A model generated the notes under the pieces. It worked only from the letters and a program-made list of their open reading frames with translations. It made no database searches and had not been told where the DNA came from. Below are positions 25,969-34,015 of a DNA stretch of 64,000 bases, one piece after another. This stretch comes from GCA-2687515 sp002687515. Lineage in GTDB: Bacteria > Pseudomonadota > Alphaproteobacteria > Rhodospirillales > UBA2165. Both the position numbers and the translations under genes were made by a program. Where the stretch lies: the NCBI GenBank assembly GCA_030745835.1, contig JASLNU010000109.1, positions 6,238-70,237 of the forward strand, in the 5' to 3' direction. Numbering within the stretch: the first letter of the stretch is position 1; each line of letters begins with the position of its first letter.

Positions 25969-26856
25969 ATGGCGGCAATACAAGACAAGGTCGTATCGCT
26001 TGACCGGGCCGGCGCCATGATCGCCGAGCGCAAGGTGGTGTCGTTGGCCGGGTCGCATTCGGTGAATTCGCCGATGGCGCTGATCCGCGCCGCCATCCGG
26101 GCCGGTGCCGGCGGCTTGAGCATCATTCCGCCGGTCACCACCTCGATCGCCGCCGATATGCTGATTGCGGCGGGCTGCGTCGATACCTTCTATCTTTGCT
26201 ATATCGGCTTCGAAACGCTCGGTTTCGCGCCGGCCTTCCGCGCCGCCGCCGAGGCCGGCACGATAAATGTGATCGAAGGCGACGAGCCCTTCGTCATGCT
26301 CGGCACGCGCGCCGCGGCGGGCGGCTATCCCTTTATTCCGGTCAACAAGGGCGTCTACGAAGGCACCGATCTGCCGCGCCTCAACCCGATGCTCAAAAAA
26401 GTCACCGACCCGTTCAGCGGCGAAGAGGTCTATGCCATACCGGCGCTTAAAGCGGATGTCTGCATCCTGCACGCGCAAGCCGCCGACCAACAGGGCAACG
26501 CCCAATTCTGGGGCGGCAATAATCAGGAATTGGATAAGGCGATGGCCGCCGATTATGTCGTGGTCTCGACCGAGCGCCTGGTATCGGTCGATGCGACGCG
26601 CCGCGATGTGGATCGCGTCAGCCTGCCCGGCCACATGGTCGATGCGGTCGTTCAGGTTCCCTACGGCGCCCATCCGACAGCCTCGCCGCAATTCTACGGC
26701 ACCGACGAGGCGCATTTGAAAACCTATTTCGAGGCGGTGCACGGTGGCCGGACCGATGAATATTTGGACCGCTTCGTGCGCAACCCAGCCGCCCACCAGG
26801 ATTATCTGAACGAAGTCGATCTCGGCGCCCTGTTCGAACTTCAGAAAAATGCGTGA
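25969..26856 (+). CDS. CoA-transferase family protein, subunit A (IpdA-like)
   Basis: 295 residues of the class I CoA-transferase superfamily, alpha half, resembling the IpdA side of the ring-opening hydrolase IpdAB as well as GctA. Seen are VVSLAGSHSVNSPMALIRAAIR near the N-terminus, VIEGDEPFVMLGTRAAAGGYPFIP (about 95-118) and ILHAQAADQQGNAQFWG (about 165). ATG at 25969 is chosen because GGGGAGG stands just before it; the frame to 25888 lacks such a site. The next gene is the beta half, so a heterodimer is expected. Whether it transfers CoA or hydrolyses a C-C bond is open. Confidence 0.82.
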   Translation: MAAIQDKVVSLDRAGAMIAERKVVSLAGSHSVNSPMALIRAAIRAGAGGLSIIPPVTTSIAADMLIAAGCVDTFYLCYIGFETLGFAPAFRAAAEAGTINVIEGDEPFVMLGTRAAAGGYPFIPVNKGVYEGTDLPRLNPMLKKVTDPFSGEEVYAIPALKADVCILHAQAADQQGNAQFWGGNNQELDKAMAADYVVVSTERLVSVDATRRDVDRVSLPGHMVDAVVQVPYGAHPTASPQFYGTDEAHLKTYFEAVHGGRTDEYLDRFVRNPAAHQDYLNEVDLGALFELQKNA

Positions 26857-26882
26857 CCATCAGAGGAAAGCGAACGACTGAC

Positions 26883-27704
26883 ATGGCCGAAGCGGCGCAT
26901 CCAGGAACCGATGATTATTCGATGGCCGAATTGATGGCCGTCGCCATGGCGCGGGCCCTCGAGGCCGAAGACGGCTGCCTCGGCGGTGTCGGCGCCGCCG
27001 CCGTGGTGCCGATGGCGGCGGCGCGGCTCGCGGTGCTGACCGTGGCGCCCAATCTTTGGTGGTTCGCCGGCGGCGCCAGCGGCCTCAACCCGACCTTCGA
27101 CCGCTTGCCCACCTCGTCGGCCGATCCCCGCGCCGCGCTCGGCTCGACCGGCAAGAAGAACATGCTCGATGTGGTCGATATGGGGGCCACCGGCAAGTGG
27201 GACTGGGGCTTCAACGGCGGCTTGCAGATCGACAAGTTCGGCAATATCAACATGATCGGCATCGGCCCGCACGAAAACCTGAAATTGCGCGGGCCGGGCA
27301 CCGTCGGCACCATCTGGACCGGCACGCTGAAACGGCCCTACCTCTACATCATGCACCATGCGGCGCGGGTTCTGGTCGATCGCGTCGATTACATATCGGG
27401 GCCCGGCTGGCTCGCCGGCGGCAATTCAAGGGCCGAGGTGATCGGCCGCGAAACCGAGGGCCCGCAGCTCCTGTTCACGCCGATCGCGGTCCTCGATTTC
27501 ACCGAGGATAATCACCAGCTTCGTCTGAAATCGGTGCATCCGGGATACGACAGGGAAACGGTGATCGCCAACACCGGCTGCGAACTGGTGGTGCCGGACG
27601 AGGTGCCCGAAACGGCGCCGCCCAGCGAACAGGAGCTGTTCGTCCTGCGCAACCATGTCGACCGCGACGGCGTCCTCAAGGAGGTGCGCGCGACGGTCGG
27701 CTGA
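26883..27704 (+). CDS. CoA-transferase family protein, subunit B (IpdB-like)
   Basis: 273 residues from ATG 26883; a GTG at 26853 overlapping the previous stop would add ten. It is the beta half of the pair. Notable are WWFAGGASGLNPTFDRLPTS near 55, KNMLDVVDMGATGKWDWGFNGGLQIDKFGN (about 98-128) and IGPHENLKLRGPGTVGT. The usual Glu-Asn-Gly catalytic signature of the GctB/SCOT type is not evident, which favours an IpdB-like hydrolase over a true transferase. It is translationally close to subunit A and divergent from MarR and the CoA ligase. Confidence 0.8.
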   Translation: MAEAAHPGTDDYSMAELMAVAMARALEAEDGCLGGVGAAAVVPMAAARLAVLTVAPNLWWFAGGASGLNPTFDRLPTSSADPRAALGSTGKKNMLDVVDMGATGKWDWGFNGGLQIDKFGNINMIGIGPHENLKLRGPGTVGTIWTGTLKRPYLYIMHHAARVLVDRVDYISGPGWLAGGNSRAEVIGRETEGPQLLFTPIAVLDFTEDNHQLRLKSVHPGYDRETVIANTGCELVVPDEVPETAPPSEQELFVLRNHVDRDGVLKEVRATVG

Positions 27705-27801
27705 GGCGGCCGATCGCCCATTCAGCGGCGCGATATTGCTTTGAACCCATATCCGGCAAGGATTAGGATGCAGCAATGAATATATTTTGGGAGGCGTAAA
27801 A

Positions 27802-28986
27802 ATGCTGAAAACCACCGGCGACATGGTCCTGCCGACCACCATCATCGGCTCGCTGCCCAGGCCCGCCTGGCATACCGCCAAACTGGGCGGGAAAAACTTC
27901 CTCGAGGCGATGGTCGATGCCCCGTGGCGGGAACAATATACCGATGCGGTCGGCGTCCATCTGCGCGACCAGGAAGCCGCCGGGCTCGATATCTGCACCG
28001 ACGGCGACGCCCATTACGACGAGGAAGTCGGCGGCCAAAGCTGGACCAGCTATCCGCTCTTTCACATGGAAGGGTTCGATCGCAAAAACCCGGAAGCCGC
28101 CGTCTGGCGCGCCGGCGGCATCGGCTTCCCGCCGGGCCACATTTTGCATGATTACCTGGAAGCCCGGGTGATGCCCGCCATCATCGGCCCCGTCGGACCG
28201 GGCGATCTGCAATATGCGGCGATGTGGAAGACGGCCCAGCGGATGACCAAAAAGCCGGTCAAGTTCGGCACCATCACCGCCGAGCTTTTGGGCGCCGCCG
28301 TCGACGATAAATATTATAAAGACCCGGTCGAACGGATCATGGCGCTGTCCGACGCCTTGGGCGAGGAATTGCAGGACCTGGCCGATGCCGGCTGCCCGGT
28401 GATTCAGATGGAAGAGCCGCAAATCCACATGGTTCCGGCGCGCGGGCCGGTGTTCGGCAAGCTCGACATGCCCGAACTGGTGGATGTGTTCAACAACACC
28501 GTCAAGGGATTGCGCGACAAGACCGAGGTCTGGTGCCACACCTGCTGGGGCAACCCCGCGCAGCAGCGCATGTTCCTCGAAATCCAGAGCTATAAGCCCT
28601 CGCTGGAACATCTCAACAAGGTGGACGCCGATGTCATTACCTTTGAATCCTGCTCGTCCGGGCATATCGACATCGAAGCCATCGGCAACGAGATCAGCGA
28701 CAAGAAAATCGGCTTGGGTGTGATCGACCACCACTCGTTGCAGGTCGAGCGGCCGGAAGAAATCGCCGACGTCATCCGGGGCGCCCTCAAGCATATCCCG
28801 GCGGAACGCCTTATCCTCTGTTCCGATTGCGGCATGGGCCGCGAAGGCATGAGCCGCCGCCACGCCCGCTACAAGATGATATCCCTGGTGCTCGGCACCA
28901 ACATGGTGCGCAAGGAACTGGGCTTGCCCGAAGCTGATTGCATAGCAGCCGACGGACGCTATTCGCTGACCCGTACCGAGGATTGA
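27802..28986 (+). CDS. Cobalamin-independent methionine synthase-like (MetE C-terminal family) protein
   Basis: 394 residues, corresponding only to the catalytic C-terminal barrel of MetE and lacking its N-terminal half. PTTIIGSLPRPAWHT near residue 10 is the family start. Zinc ligands expected from MetE are seen: His and Cys in WCHTCWGN (about 250), Glu in TFESCSSG (about 280) and Cys in LILCSDCGMG (about 335). Such stand-alone proteins move methyl groups from non-folate donors or serve unknown demethylations. ATG 27802 follows GGGAGG. It is followed by the perfect palindrome at 28998. Confidence 0.85.
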   Translation: MLKTTGDMVLPTTIIGSLPRPAWHTAKLGGKNFLEAMVDAPWREQYTDAVGVHLRDQEAAGLDICTDGDAHYDEEVGGQSWTSYPLFHMEGFDRKNPEAAVWRAGGIGFPPGHILHDYLEARVMPAIIGPVGPGDLQYAAMWKTAQRMTKKPVKFGTITAELLGAAVDDKYYKDPVERIMALSDALGEELQDLADAGCPVIQMEEPQIHMVPARGPVFGKLDMPELVDVFNNTVKGLRDKTEVWCHTCWGNPAQQRMFLEIQSYKPSLEHLNKVDADVITFESCSSGHIDIEAIGNEISDKKIGLGVIDHHSLQVERPEEIADVIRGALKHIPAERLILCSDCGMGREGMSRRHARYKMISLVLGTNMVRKELGLPEADCIAADGRYSLTRTED

Positions 28987-28997
28987 TCCGGGACGGT

Positions 28998-29045
28998 TAA
29001 ATCGGTGACAGTTTACTTTTTAAAAAGTAAACTGTCACCGATTTA
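28998..29045. repeat. Perfect 48-bp palindrome
   Basis: Two 24-base arms, beginning TAAATCGGTGACAGTTTAC and meeting at TTTTT/AAAAA with no loop, are exact reverse complements. Four bases later (29050-29061) the arm end GTCACCGATTTA occurs again as a direct copy, and it contains the stop codon of the truncated gene at 29059. The shorter core CTGTCACCGAA recurs at about 32570. The form is like a REP pair or a MITE core. It may also act as a bidirectional terminator. Confidence 0.85.
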
Positions 29046-29058
29046 CATGGTCACCGAT

Positions 29059-29352
29059 TTACAGCCCCGCGATTTCCGCCGCCTTGGCAATAACCTCTTC
29101 GCTTAAACGCTTCACGCGGGCCACATAACCAGGGTCGTGGAAGCGGGTCAGCTCTTCTTCCTCCGCCATGCGCGGCGCAATCGGGGTCAATTGGCCGAGG
29201 AGGCCGCTGCTATCCAAGAGACCCAGCATGCGCCGCTTGCCCGCCGGGCTGTCCCAGGCGTCGAGCGGCTGATCGAAGCGGCCGAGGGGAACCGACGGCC
29301 CCTGCTCGATCCAGAAATAGCGCTCGTCGCAGACAAAACCGGTACCCGTCAT
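29059..29352 (-). pseudogene. Remnant of a class II histone deacetylase-like gene
   Basis: 97 residues matching the N-terminus of class II histone deacetylase/acetylpolyamine amidohydrolase proteins (about 370 residues): TGFVCDERYFWIEQGPS, then LLDSSGLLGQLTPIAPR and LTRFHDPGYVARVKRLS. The Zn-binding and catalytic His/Asp motifs that should follow are missing. The tail EVIAKAAEIAGL may be the true C-terminus joined by an internal deletion, or chance sequence. The stop codon lies inside a copy of the palindrome arm. The start overlaps the sulfatase stop by four bases (ATGA), so it was once the last gene of that operon. Confidence 0.72.
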
Positions 29353-30833
29353 GTAACGGTCTCCCAATCGGCGCCCCAGGCATCCCGCCACAGCCACGGC
29401 CGCGACGAGTTGGATTTCGCAGCGCCGCCCCGCCAGAGATCGAAGCGGGGATCGGCATAACGCGCGAAGAAAGCGTCGAGCCGGGCGTCCAGGTCTTGGC
29501 GCACTTTCGCGTAGTCCCCATCGCCCGCCAGGTTGCGGCGCTCATCGGGGTCATTCTCAAAATCGTAAAGCTCGTCTTCCAGGGGATAGGCATTGCTGCC
29601 CTTGAAACGCTTCACGTAGAGCCATTCCGGCGTGCGCATGGCGCGGCTTTCCTCTTGCTCCAGGAACACCACGTCGTCCCAGTCCAATGCATCGCCGGTC
29701 AGTTCGGGCGCGAAGCTGCGCGCCGGCACGCCGGCCATGTCGGTTTCGCTGGTTAGGCCGAGATAATCCAAGATGGTCGCGAACAGGTCCATGCTGCTCA
29801 CCAGGTGCTGGCTGCCTTGGCCCGGCTGAATAGCCCCCGGCGCCCGCACCAGAAGCGGAATGTTGTAGGCGACGCGGAACATGTTGGACGGCCAGGTCGC
29901 CTGCCCGTGCCCCCAGAAACCATGATGGCCGAGGGAAAAACCGTGATCGGCGGTGAACACGACGATGGTGTCGCCGTCGAGCCCGCCCCTTTCCAGCGCA
30001 TCCAGAACCTGGCCGACGCCATCGTCGATCAGACTCATCTGCGAATAGTAGTTGCGCAAGGAGGTCAGGTCGTTGGGGATCTGCAAAAGCGCGCTGAAAT
30101 CGGGCCCGCCCTTGTCCTTGGGCATGAATTCCTTGTTCATTTCGTAAAGCTCGATGGCTTCCTTAGCGATGCCCTCGCGCGGCACCGAATGCATCGGCGT
30201 CAAGTCATAGAGATCGCCGAAGCGGTGCCCGGCGCGGCCCTTGATCGACGGCCAATGTCCATAAGGCCCGTTATAGGGCAGCAGCAATAGGAACGGCTGG
30301 TCTTTGCCGGCGCGCCCGCCGATATAGTCCACCGCCTGTTCGGTGAAGAAATCCACCGAATGGCCGTTATAGACGAAGCTGTCGCCGTTGACGGTCATCT
30401 CATTGCCGTGGAAATCCAGGGTATGGCCGCGCGCCATGGTGATCCAGTGATCGATGCCGTTCTGCGCCTCGTTGAAAGCGCCCAAATGATACTTGCCGAT
30501 CATCGCCGTCGCGTAGCCGTTGCGTTTGAGGATTTCCGGCAGGGTGTCGAATTCGGCGACCGCGTTCCAGCCGGCCGGCCACCGACCCATCAGCCGGTCG
30601 TCGAGCCAGGTATGGACGCCGTGCTGGCAGGGCATGCGCCCGGTCCAGACCGAGGCCCGGGACGGCGAGCACATGGCGTTGGGGCAATAGGCGTTATCGA
30701 AGCGGATGCCATCGGCCGCCATTTGGTCCAGGCGCGGCGAACGCATTTCGTCGTTGCCGTAACAGCCCAGCAAGTCGGCGGGCTGGTTGTCGGTCATGAT
30801 CAGGACCACATTGGGCCGCTTTTGCTTCGCCAT
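29349..30833 (-). CDS. Sulfatase (alkaline phosphatase superfamily)
   Basis: 494 residues that hydrolyse a sulfate ester. NVVLIMTDNQPADLLGCYG at the N-terminus holds metal-binding Asp. MCSPSRASVWTGR (about 66-78) is a complete CxPSR-4x-TGR motif, so the Cys should become formylglycine. VVFTADHGFSLGHHGFWGHG (about 293-312) supplies Asp and His ligands. No signal peptide is seen, suggesting a cytoplasmic substrate. The start at 30833 is used; upstream ATGs lie in the aminotransferase gene. It is ten bases after that gene. No formylglycine-generating enzyme gene is nearby. Confidence 0.9.
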   Translation of the reverse strand: MAKQKRPNVVLIMTDNQPADLLGCYGNDEMRSPRLDQMAADGIRFDNAYCPNAMCSPSRASVWTGRMPCQHGVHTWLDDRLMGRWPAGWNAVAEFDTLPEILKRNGYATAMIGKYHLGAFNEAQNGIDHWITMARGHTLDFHGNEMTVNGDSFVYNGHSVDFFTEQAVDYIGGRAGKDQPFLLLLPYNGPYGHWPSIKGRAGHRFGDLYDLTPMHSVPREGIAKEAIELYEMNKEFMPKDKGGPDFSALLQIPNDLTSLRNYYSQMSLIDDGVGQVLDALERGGLDGDTIVVFTADHGFSLGHHGFWGHGQATWPSNMFRVAYNIPLLVRAPGAIQPGQGSQHLVSSMDLFATILDYLGLTSETDMAGVPARSFAPELTGDALDWDDVVFLEQEESRAMRTPEWLYVKRFKGSNAYPLEDELYDFENDPDERRNLAGDGDYAKVRQDLDARLDAFFARYADPRFDLWRGGAAKSNSSRPWLWRDAWGADWETVT

Positions 30834-30843
30834 GAAACCGCGC

Positions 30844-32211
30844 CTATTCAGACAGCGCGCCATCGAGAGCGCCGTCGAGAGCATCAGCGGCTTCGTCGGC
30901 GGCGTCCTCGGTGAAGGTCAGCGGCGGCGACAGGACCACACGGTGCGCTTGCGTGCGGACCAGCACGCCGCGTTCCAGGCAGCGCGGGCCGAGGCCGGTG
31001 ATGAACGGATCGTCGGGCGCGAACGGCTCCTTGGTTTCCCGATCCTTGACGAATTCGATGGCCAGCATCAGCCCACGGCCGCGCACGTCGCCGATAACTT
31101 CATGCCGGTCCTTCAATTCCAGCAATCGGTTCAGGAAATGCTTGCCGACCTTGGCTGCGTTGTCGGTGAGGTTCTCGTTGACCACGATATCGATGTTGGC
31201 GCAGGCGGCGGCGCAGGCCAGCGGATGGCCGGCATAGGTATAGCCGTGCATGATGGCGGCCAGCGGATGGTCCCGGGTCCAGGCTTCGGCGATGCGTTCG
31301 TTGAAGACGGTGGCGCCGAGCGGCACATAGCCCGAATTGATGCCCTTGGCGAGGCTGATGATATCGGGCTTCACGCCCCAGCCGCGGGAACCGAACATGG
31401 CGCCGGTGCGGCCGAAGCCGGTCACCACCTCGTCGGCGATCAGCAGCACGTCGTGCTTGTCGCAAACCTCGCGCACCAGCGGCCAATAGTTCTCGGGCGG
31501 GATGATCATGCCGCCGGCGCCCTGGATCGGCTCGGCGATGAAGGCGGCGACGGTGCCGGCCCCCTGATGCTTGATTTCCCGGTCCAATATGGCGGCGCAG
31601 ATGCGGCCCAGTTCGTGCGGGTCGTCGGTCCAGGGATTGCGGTAAGGATCAGGATTGTCTATCTGGTAAAAGCCCGGCATCAACGGTTCGTAGGCGCGCC
31701 GCCAGACCATGCCGCCGCTCGCCGACAGGGCCCCGAACTGCATGCCGTGATAGCCGTTCCTTAAAGATATGAACTTCACCTTGTCGGGCTGCTCCATCAC
31801 CTTCCAAAATTGGCGGGCAATCTTGAAGGCGGTTTCGTTGGCATCGGAGCCGCCGGAACCGAACATCACCTTATTCATGCCTTCGGGCGCCAGCAACTGC
31901 GTCAGCTTGGCCGACAGCTCGATGGAGGGCGGATTGGCGAGGCCGTTGAAGGTATTGTGGTAGGAGAGCTTATCCAACTGCGCGATGATCGCCTGCTTGA
32001 TCTCGTCGCGGCCATGGCCGACATTGACGTTCCAAAGCCCGCCCATCAGGTCCAGGTAGCGCGTGCCGTCGACGTCCCAGATATAGAGCCCCTCGCCGCC
32101 GGCCAGGATCAAGGGCGGATTCGCCTCCATCTGCTTCGGGTCCGCCATCGGATGCCAGTAATGCCTGGCGTTGTTTTCCTTCAAGAAATTCGCCGCCGCC
32201 CGATCGTCCAT
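30844..32211 (-). CDS. Class III aminotransferase (omega-amino acid type)
   Basis: 455 residues, PLP fold type I. NARHYWHPMADP at the N-terminus and DVDGTRYLDLMGGLWNVNVG near 50 are typical of taurine/beta-alanine:pyruvate aminotransferases. LLIADEVVTGFGRTG (about 253-267) supplies the cofactor Asp, and SLAKGINSGYVPLGA (about 285) the Schiff-base Lys. It transfers an amino group from an omega-amine to pyruvate or 2-oxoglutarate. ATG 32211 has GGAGGG just before it. First gene of a unit with a sulfatase and the broken deacetylase gene. With a sulfatase next door, an aminosulfate-type compound is possible but unproven. Confidence 0.9.
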   Translation of the reverse strand: MDDRAAANFLKENNARHYWHPMADPKQMEANPPLILAGGEGLYIWDVDGTRYLDLMGGLWNVNVGHGRDEIKQAIIAQLDKLSYHNTFNGLANPPSIELSAKLTQLLAPEGMNKVMFGSGGSDANETAFKIARQFWKVMEQPDKVKFISLRNGYHGMQFGALSASGGMVWRRAYEPLMPGFYQIDNPDPYRNPWTDDPHELGRICAAILDREIKHQGAGTVAAFIAEPIQGAGGMIIPPENYWPLVREVCDKHDVLLIADEVVTGFGRTGAMFGSRGWGVKPDIISLAKGINSGYVPLGATVFNERIAEAWTRDHPLAAIMHGYTYAGHPLACAAACANIDIVVNENLTDNAAKVGKHFLNRLLELKDRHEVIGDVRGRGLMLAIEFVKDRETKEPFAPDDPFITGLGPRCLERGVLVRTQAHRVVLSPPLTFTEDAADEAADALDGALDGALSE

Positions 32212-32590
32212 GATGCCCTCCATCCAGATTCCCGGCCTGTTACCGGGTAGGGCCAAGACTTGCCCGAGGGTGCGGATAATTCAAGGGGAAAGAGGGGGGC
32301 GCAGGCCAATCGGGGTTGGCATGGTTGGCCGATTGGCCGTCAGTCCATGCACCTCGCTCGATTTGATCCTACTTAATTCGGCGAGACGGCCGGATCGGAA
32401 GGTTACGTGCTCAGCCAAAAGTGAAAGTCATCGTTTTCGTGGCCGAATTTGTGATTGCCTTGATGCCTTATGGCAACGCGTCATGTTTTTTGAGATATTT
32501 TATGAGGGGCCGATGACTGGTCAAAGAGGTGCCGCTCGGAAAGCGTCCAATAATCCGCCAATAAGCAGACTGTCACCGAAGTGGCGTTCC

Positions 32591-32623
32591 TTGACAAAGT
32601 TCCTTTTCTGTTCTATATTGTTC
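32591..32623 (+). promoter_or_regulatory. Sigma70-like promoter with embedded LexA (SOS) box
   Basis: TTGACA at 32591-32596 and TATATT at 32614-32619 are 17 bases apart, near consensus. Between and across them lie GTTC at 32599-32602, GTTC at 32610-32613 (exactly seven bases apart) and a third GTTC at 32620-32623. GTTC-N7-GTTC is the LexA box of alphaproteobacteria. No plausible SOS gene follows; a 34-codon TTG frame (32638-32742) is all that is open directly downstream. Confidence 0.6.
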
Positions 32624-32795
32624 TTTCAATTCCGACATTGAGAATAAAGGAATTTCAAGCGCTCCCCGGCGGCGGACGGGGGCGTCCGAATCGCAGCTTT
32701 TACCGCCTGAAAAACCACATGAATCCCTATGAATCCCTATAAAACCATATACGATTTTTCGCTAAAAAGTGTCGCACGAAAGAAAGATCACGACC

Positions 32796-32819
32796 GAGGC
32801 AATGAGGCAGTGAGGCAAT
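32796..32819 (+). repeat. Three short tandem 8-base units
   Basis: GAGGCAAT, GAGGCAGT and GAGGCAAT stand head to tail. The array is too short for a CRISPR and encodes nothing evident. It may reflect slippage in the decayed island. Confidence 0.6.
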
Positions 32820-32829
32820 ACCAGATGCC

Positions 32830-32858
32830 GTAGGGGCGGGTTTGAAACCCGCCCCTAC
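32830..32858. repeat. GC-rich perfect hairpin (REP-like)
   Basis: GTAGGGGCGGGTTT and AAACCCGCCCCTAC are exact reverse complements around a single G. Very similar hairpins occur as dispersed intergenic elements in several bacterial genomes, from general knowledge. There is no T tract, so it is not a standard terminator. Only one copy is seen in this window. Confidence 0.7.
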
Positions 32859-32889
32859 CGTCTCAACGTCGCACCGTCTTCGTGGTTCA

Positions 32890-32939
32890 AATGTCCGCGG
32901 ATGTCCATGAATGTCCATAAATGACCGTCATGTCCATGC
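32890..32939 (+). repeat. 50-bp dispersed repeat, copy 1
   Basis: The unit is built on ATGTCC words (starting AATGTCCGCGGATGTCCATG). A copy with 45 of 50 identical bases lies in reverse orientation at 45130-45179. Both are in intergenic DNA, so this is a family of mobile or recombining short repeats rather than coding sequence. Confidence 0.85.
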
Positions 32940-33078
32940 TGTTTTTGGGTGTCGCAGTTGAAAACGATTCGCATAACTGGCCCCGCCCGGGTGGGAAGAT
33001 CCCGGATATCGAGGTGCCAAGATGGCAGCCGCCGGCGGATGCGGTCATAATGGCTTTAGGCCAAGGGAGGAAACAACG

Positions 33079-33972
33079 ATGGATGAACGCATTGCATTCG
33101 ATTGGAACGGCATCGAGATTGCCGGCATCCTGGATATTCCGGGAAACGGATCGGAGCTGGAAAGCCGGCCTGCATTTGCGGTTCTGCATGGTTTCGGATC
33201 GACCAAGCATTCCGGGTCCAGCCCGGCGCTGGCGCGGATATTGTACGAGCGCGGCTATATCACGCTGCGCATCGACATGCCCGGTTGCGGTGACAGCGGC
33301 GGCGATCGCGGCCGGCTGATCTGCCTGGAACAGGTGGCCGTCGCCAAGCGGGCCATCGATTATCTGGAAACCCGGCCGGAAGTGGATCAAAGCCGCATTG
33401 CGCTGATCGGCGCCAGCTTCGGCGCCGCCGTTTCGATCTATACCGGCGGCGATGACGCGCGCGTCGCCGCGGTCATCTCGTCGGGCGGCTGGGGCAGCGG
33501 CGCGCGCAAGGCCAAAATCCAGCATCCGCCGCCGGAAAAGTGGGAAAAGTTTAACTCCATGCTGGAAGAGGGCCGCAAGAAAGTGGCGGCCGGCGAGAAA
33601 ATGATGGTTCCCCGCTTCGACATCGTACCCATCCCGCCGCACCTGCGCGGCAATCTGGATGAATTGTCGCTGATGGAGTTCGATGTGGAAACCGCCACCA
33701 GCATTTTCGATTTCCGGCCCGAGGATATGGTCGGCAAGATTGCGCCGCGGCCGCTTCTGATGTTGCACCCGACGGATGATTCGGTGACGCCGTCCAGCGA
33801 ATCCGTCGCCCTATTGGAGCGCGCCGGTACGCCGACCGATTGCCACTTCCTTTCCGAGGTGGACCATTTCCTGTTTTCCGAAGACGACAGCCGGGCCGAA
33901 GACATCATCACCGACTGGCTCGGCAAGTTCTTCCCGTTGGACGCTTCGGCAGCAAGGAACGCGGCGAAATAA
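33079..33972 (+). CDS. Alpha/beta hydrolase
   Basis: 297 residues. The nucleophile elbow is GASFGA (Ser near 116), the oxyanion region LHGFGSTKHSG (about 37), the acid probably Asp in LHPTDDSVTPSSES (about 234), and the base His in SEVDHFLFSED (about 262). The fold resembles family S9/DUF-type dipeptidyl hydrolases or feruloyl-esterase-like enzymes; substrate unknown. ATG 33079 follows GGGAGG with proper spacing. It is a single gene, convergent with the dienelactone hydrolase-like gene. Confidence 0.85.
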   Translation: MDERIAFDWNGIEIAGILDIPGNGSELESRPAFAVLHGFGSTKHSGSSPALARILYERGYITLRIDMPGCGDSGGDRGRLICLEQVAVAKRAIDYLETRPEVDQSRIALIGASFGAAVSIYTGGDDARVAAVISSGGWGSGARKAKIQHPPPEKWEKFNSMLEEGRKKVAAGEKMMVPRFDIVPIPPHLRGNLDELSLMEFDVETATSIFDFRPEDMVGKIAPRPLLMLHPTDDSVTPSSESVALLERAGTPTDCHFLSEVDHFLFSEDDSRAEDIITDWLGKFFPLDASAARNAAK

Positions 33973-34015
33973 GATGGCCCCGGGGCCGGGTTCGCTCATA
34001 CGGCAAGCGGCTGGG

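Larger units (their letters stand above)
32212..33078. other. Gene-free island of 867 bases rich in signals and repeats
   Basis: No convincing gene on either strand. From left to right it holds an inverted repeat (GGCCAATCGG at 32304 with CCGATTGGCC at 32329), a CTGTCACCGAA core at about 32570, a strong promoter with a LexA-type box (32591-32623), two copies of ATGAATCCCT (32719-32738), three copies of an 8-base GAGGCAAT-like unit (32796-32819), a GC hairpin (32830-32858) and one copy of a 50-base dispersed repeat (32890-32939). The content looks like decayed, insertion-prone DNA between operons. Confidence 0.7.

Noticed and set aside
32796..32819. Short tandem units considered as a CRISPR remnant
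   Set aside because: Units are 8 bases with no spacers, and there are no cas genes.
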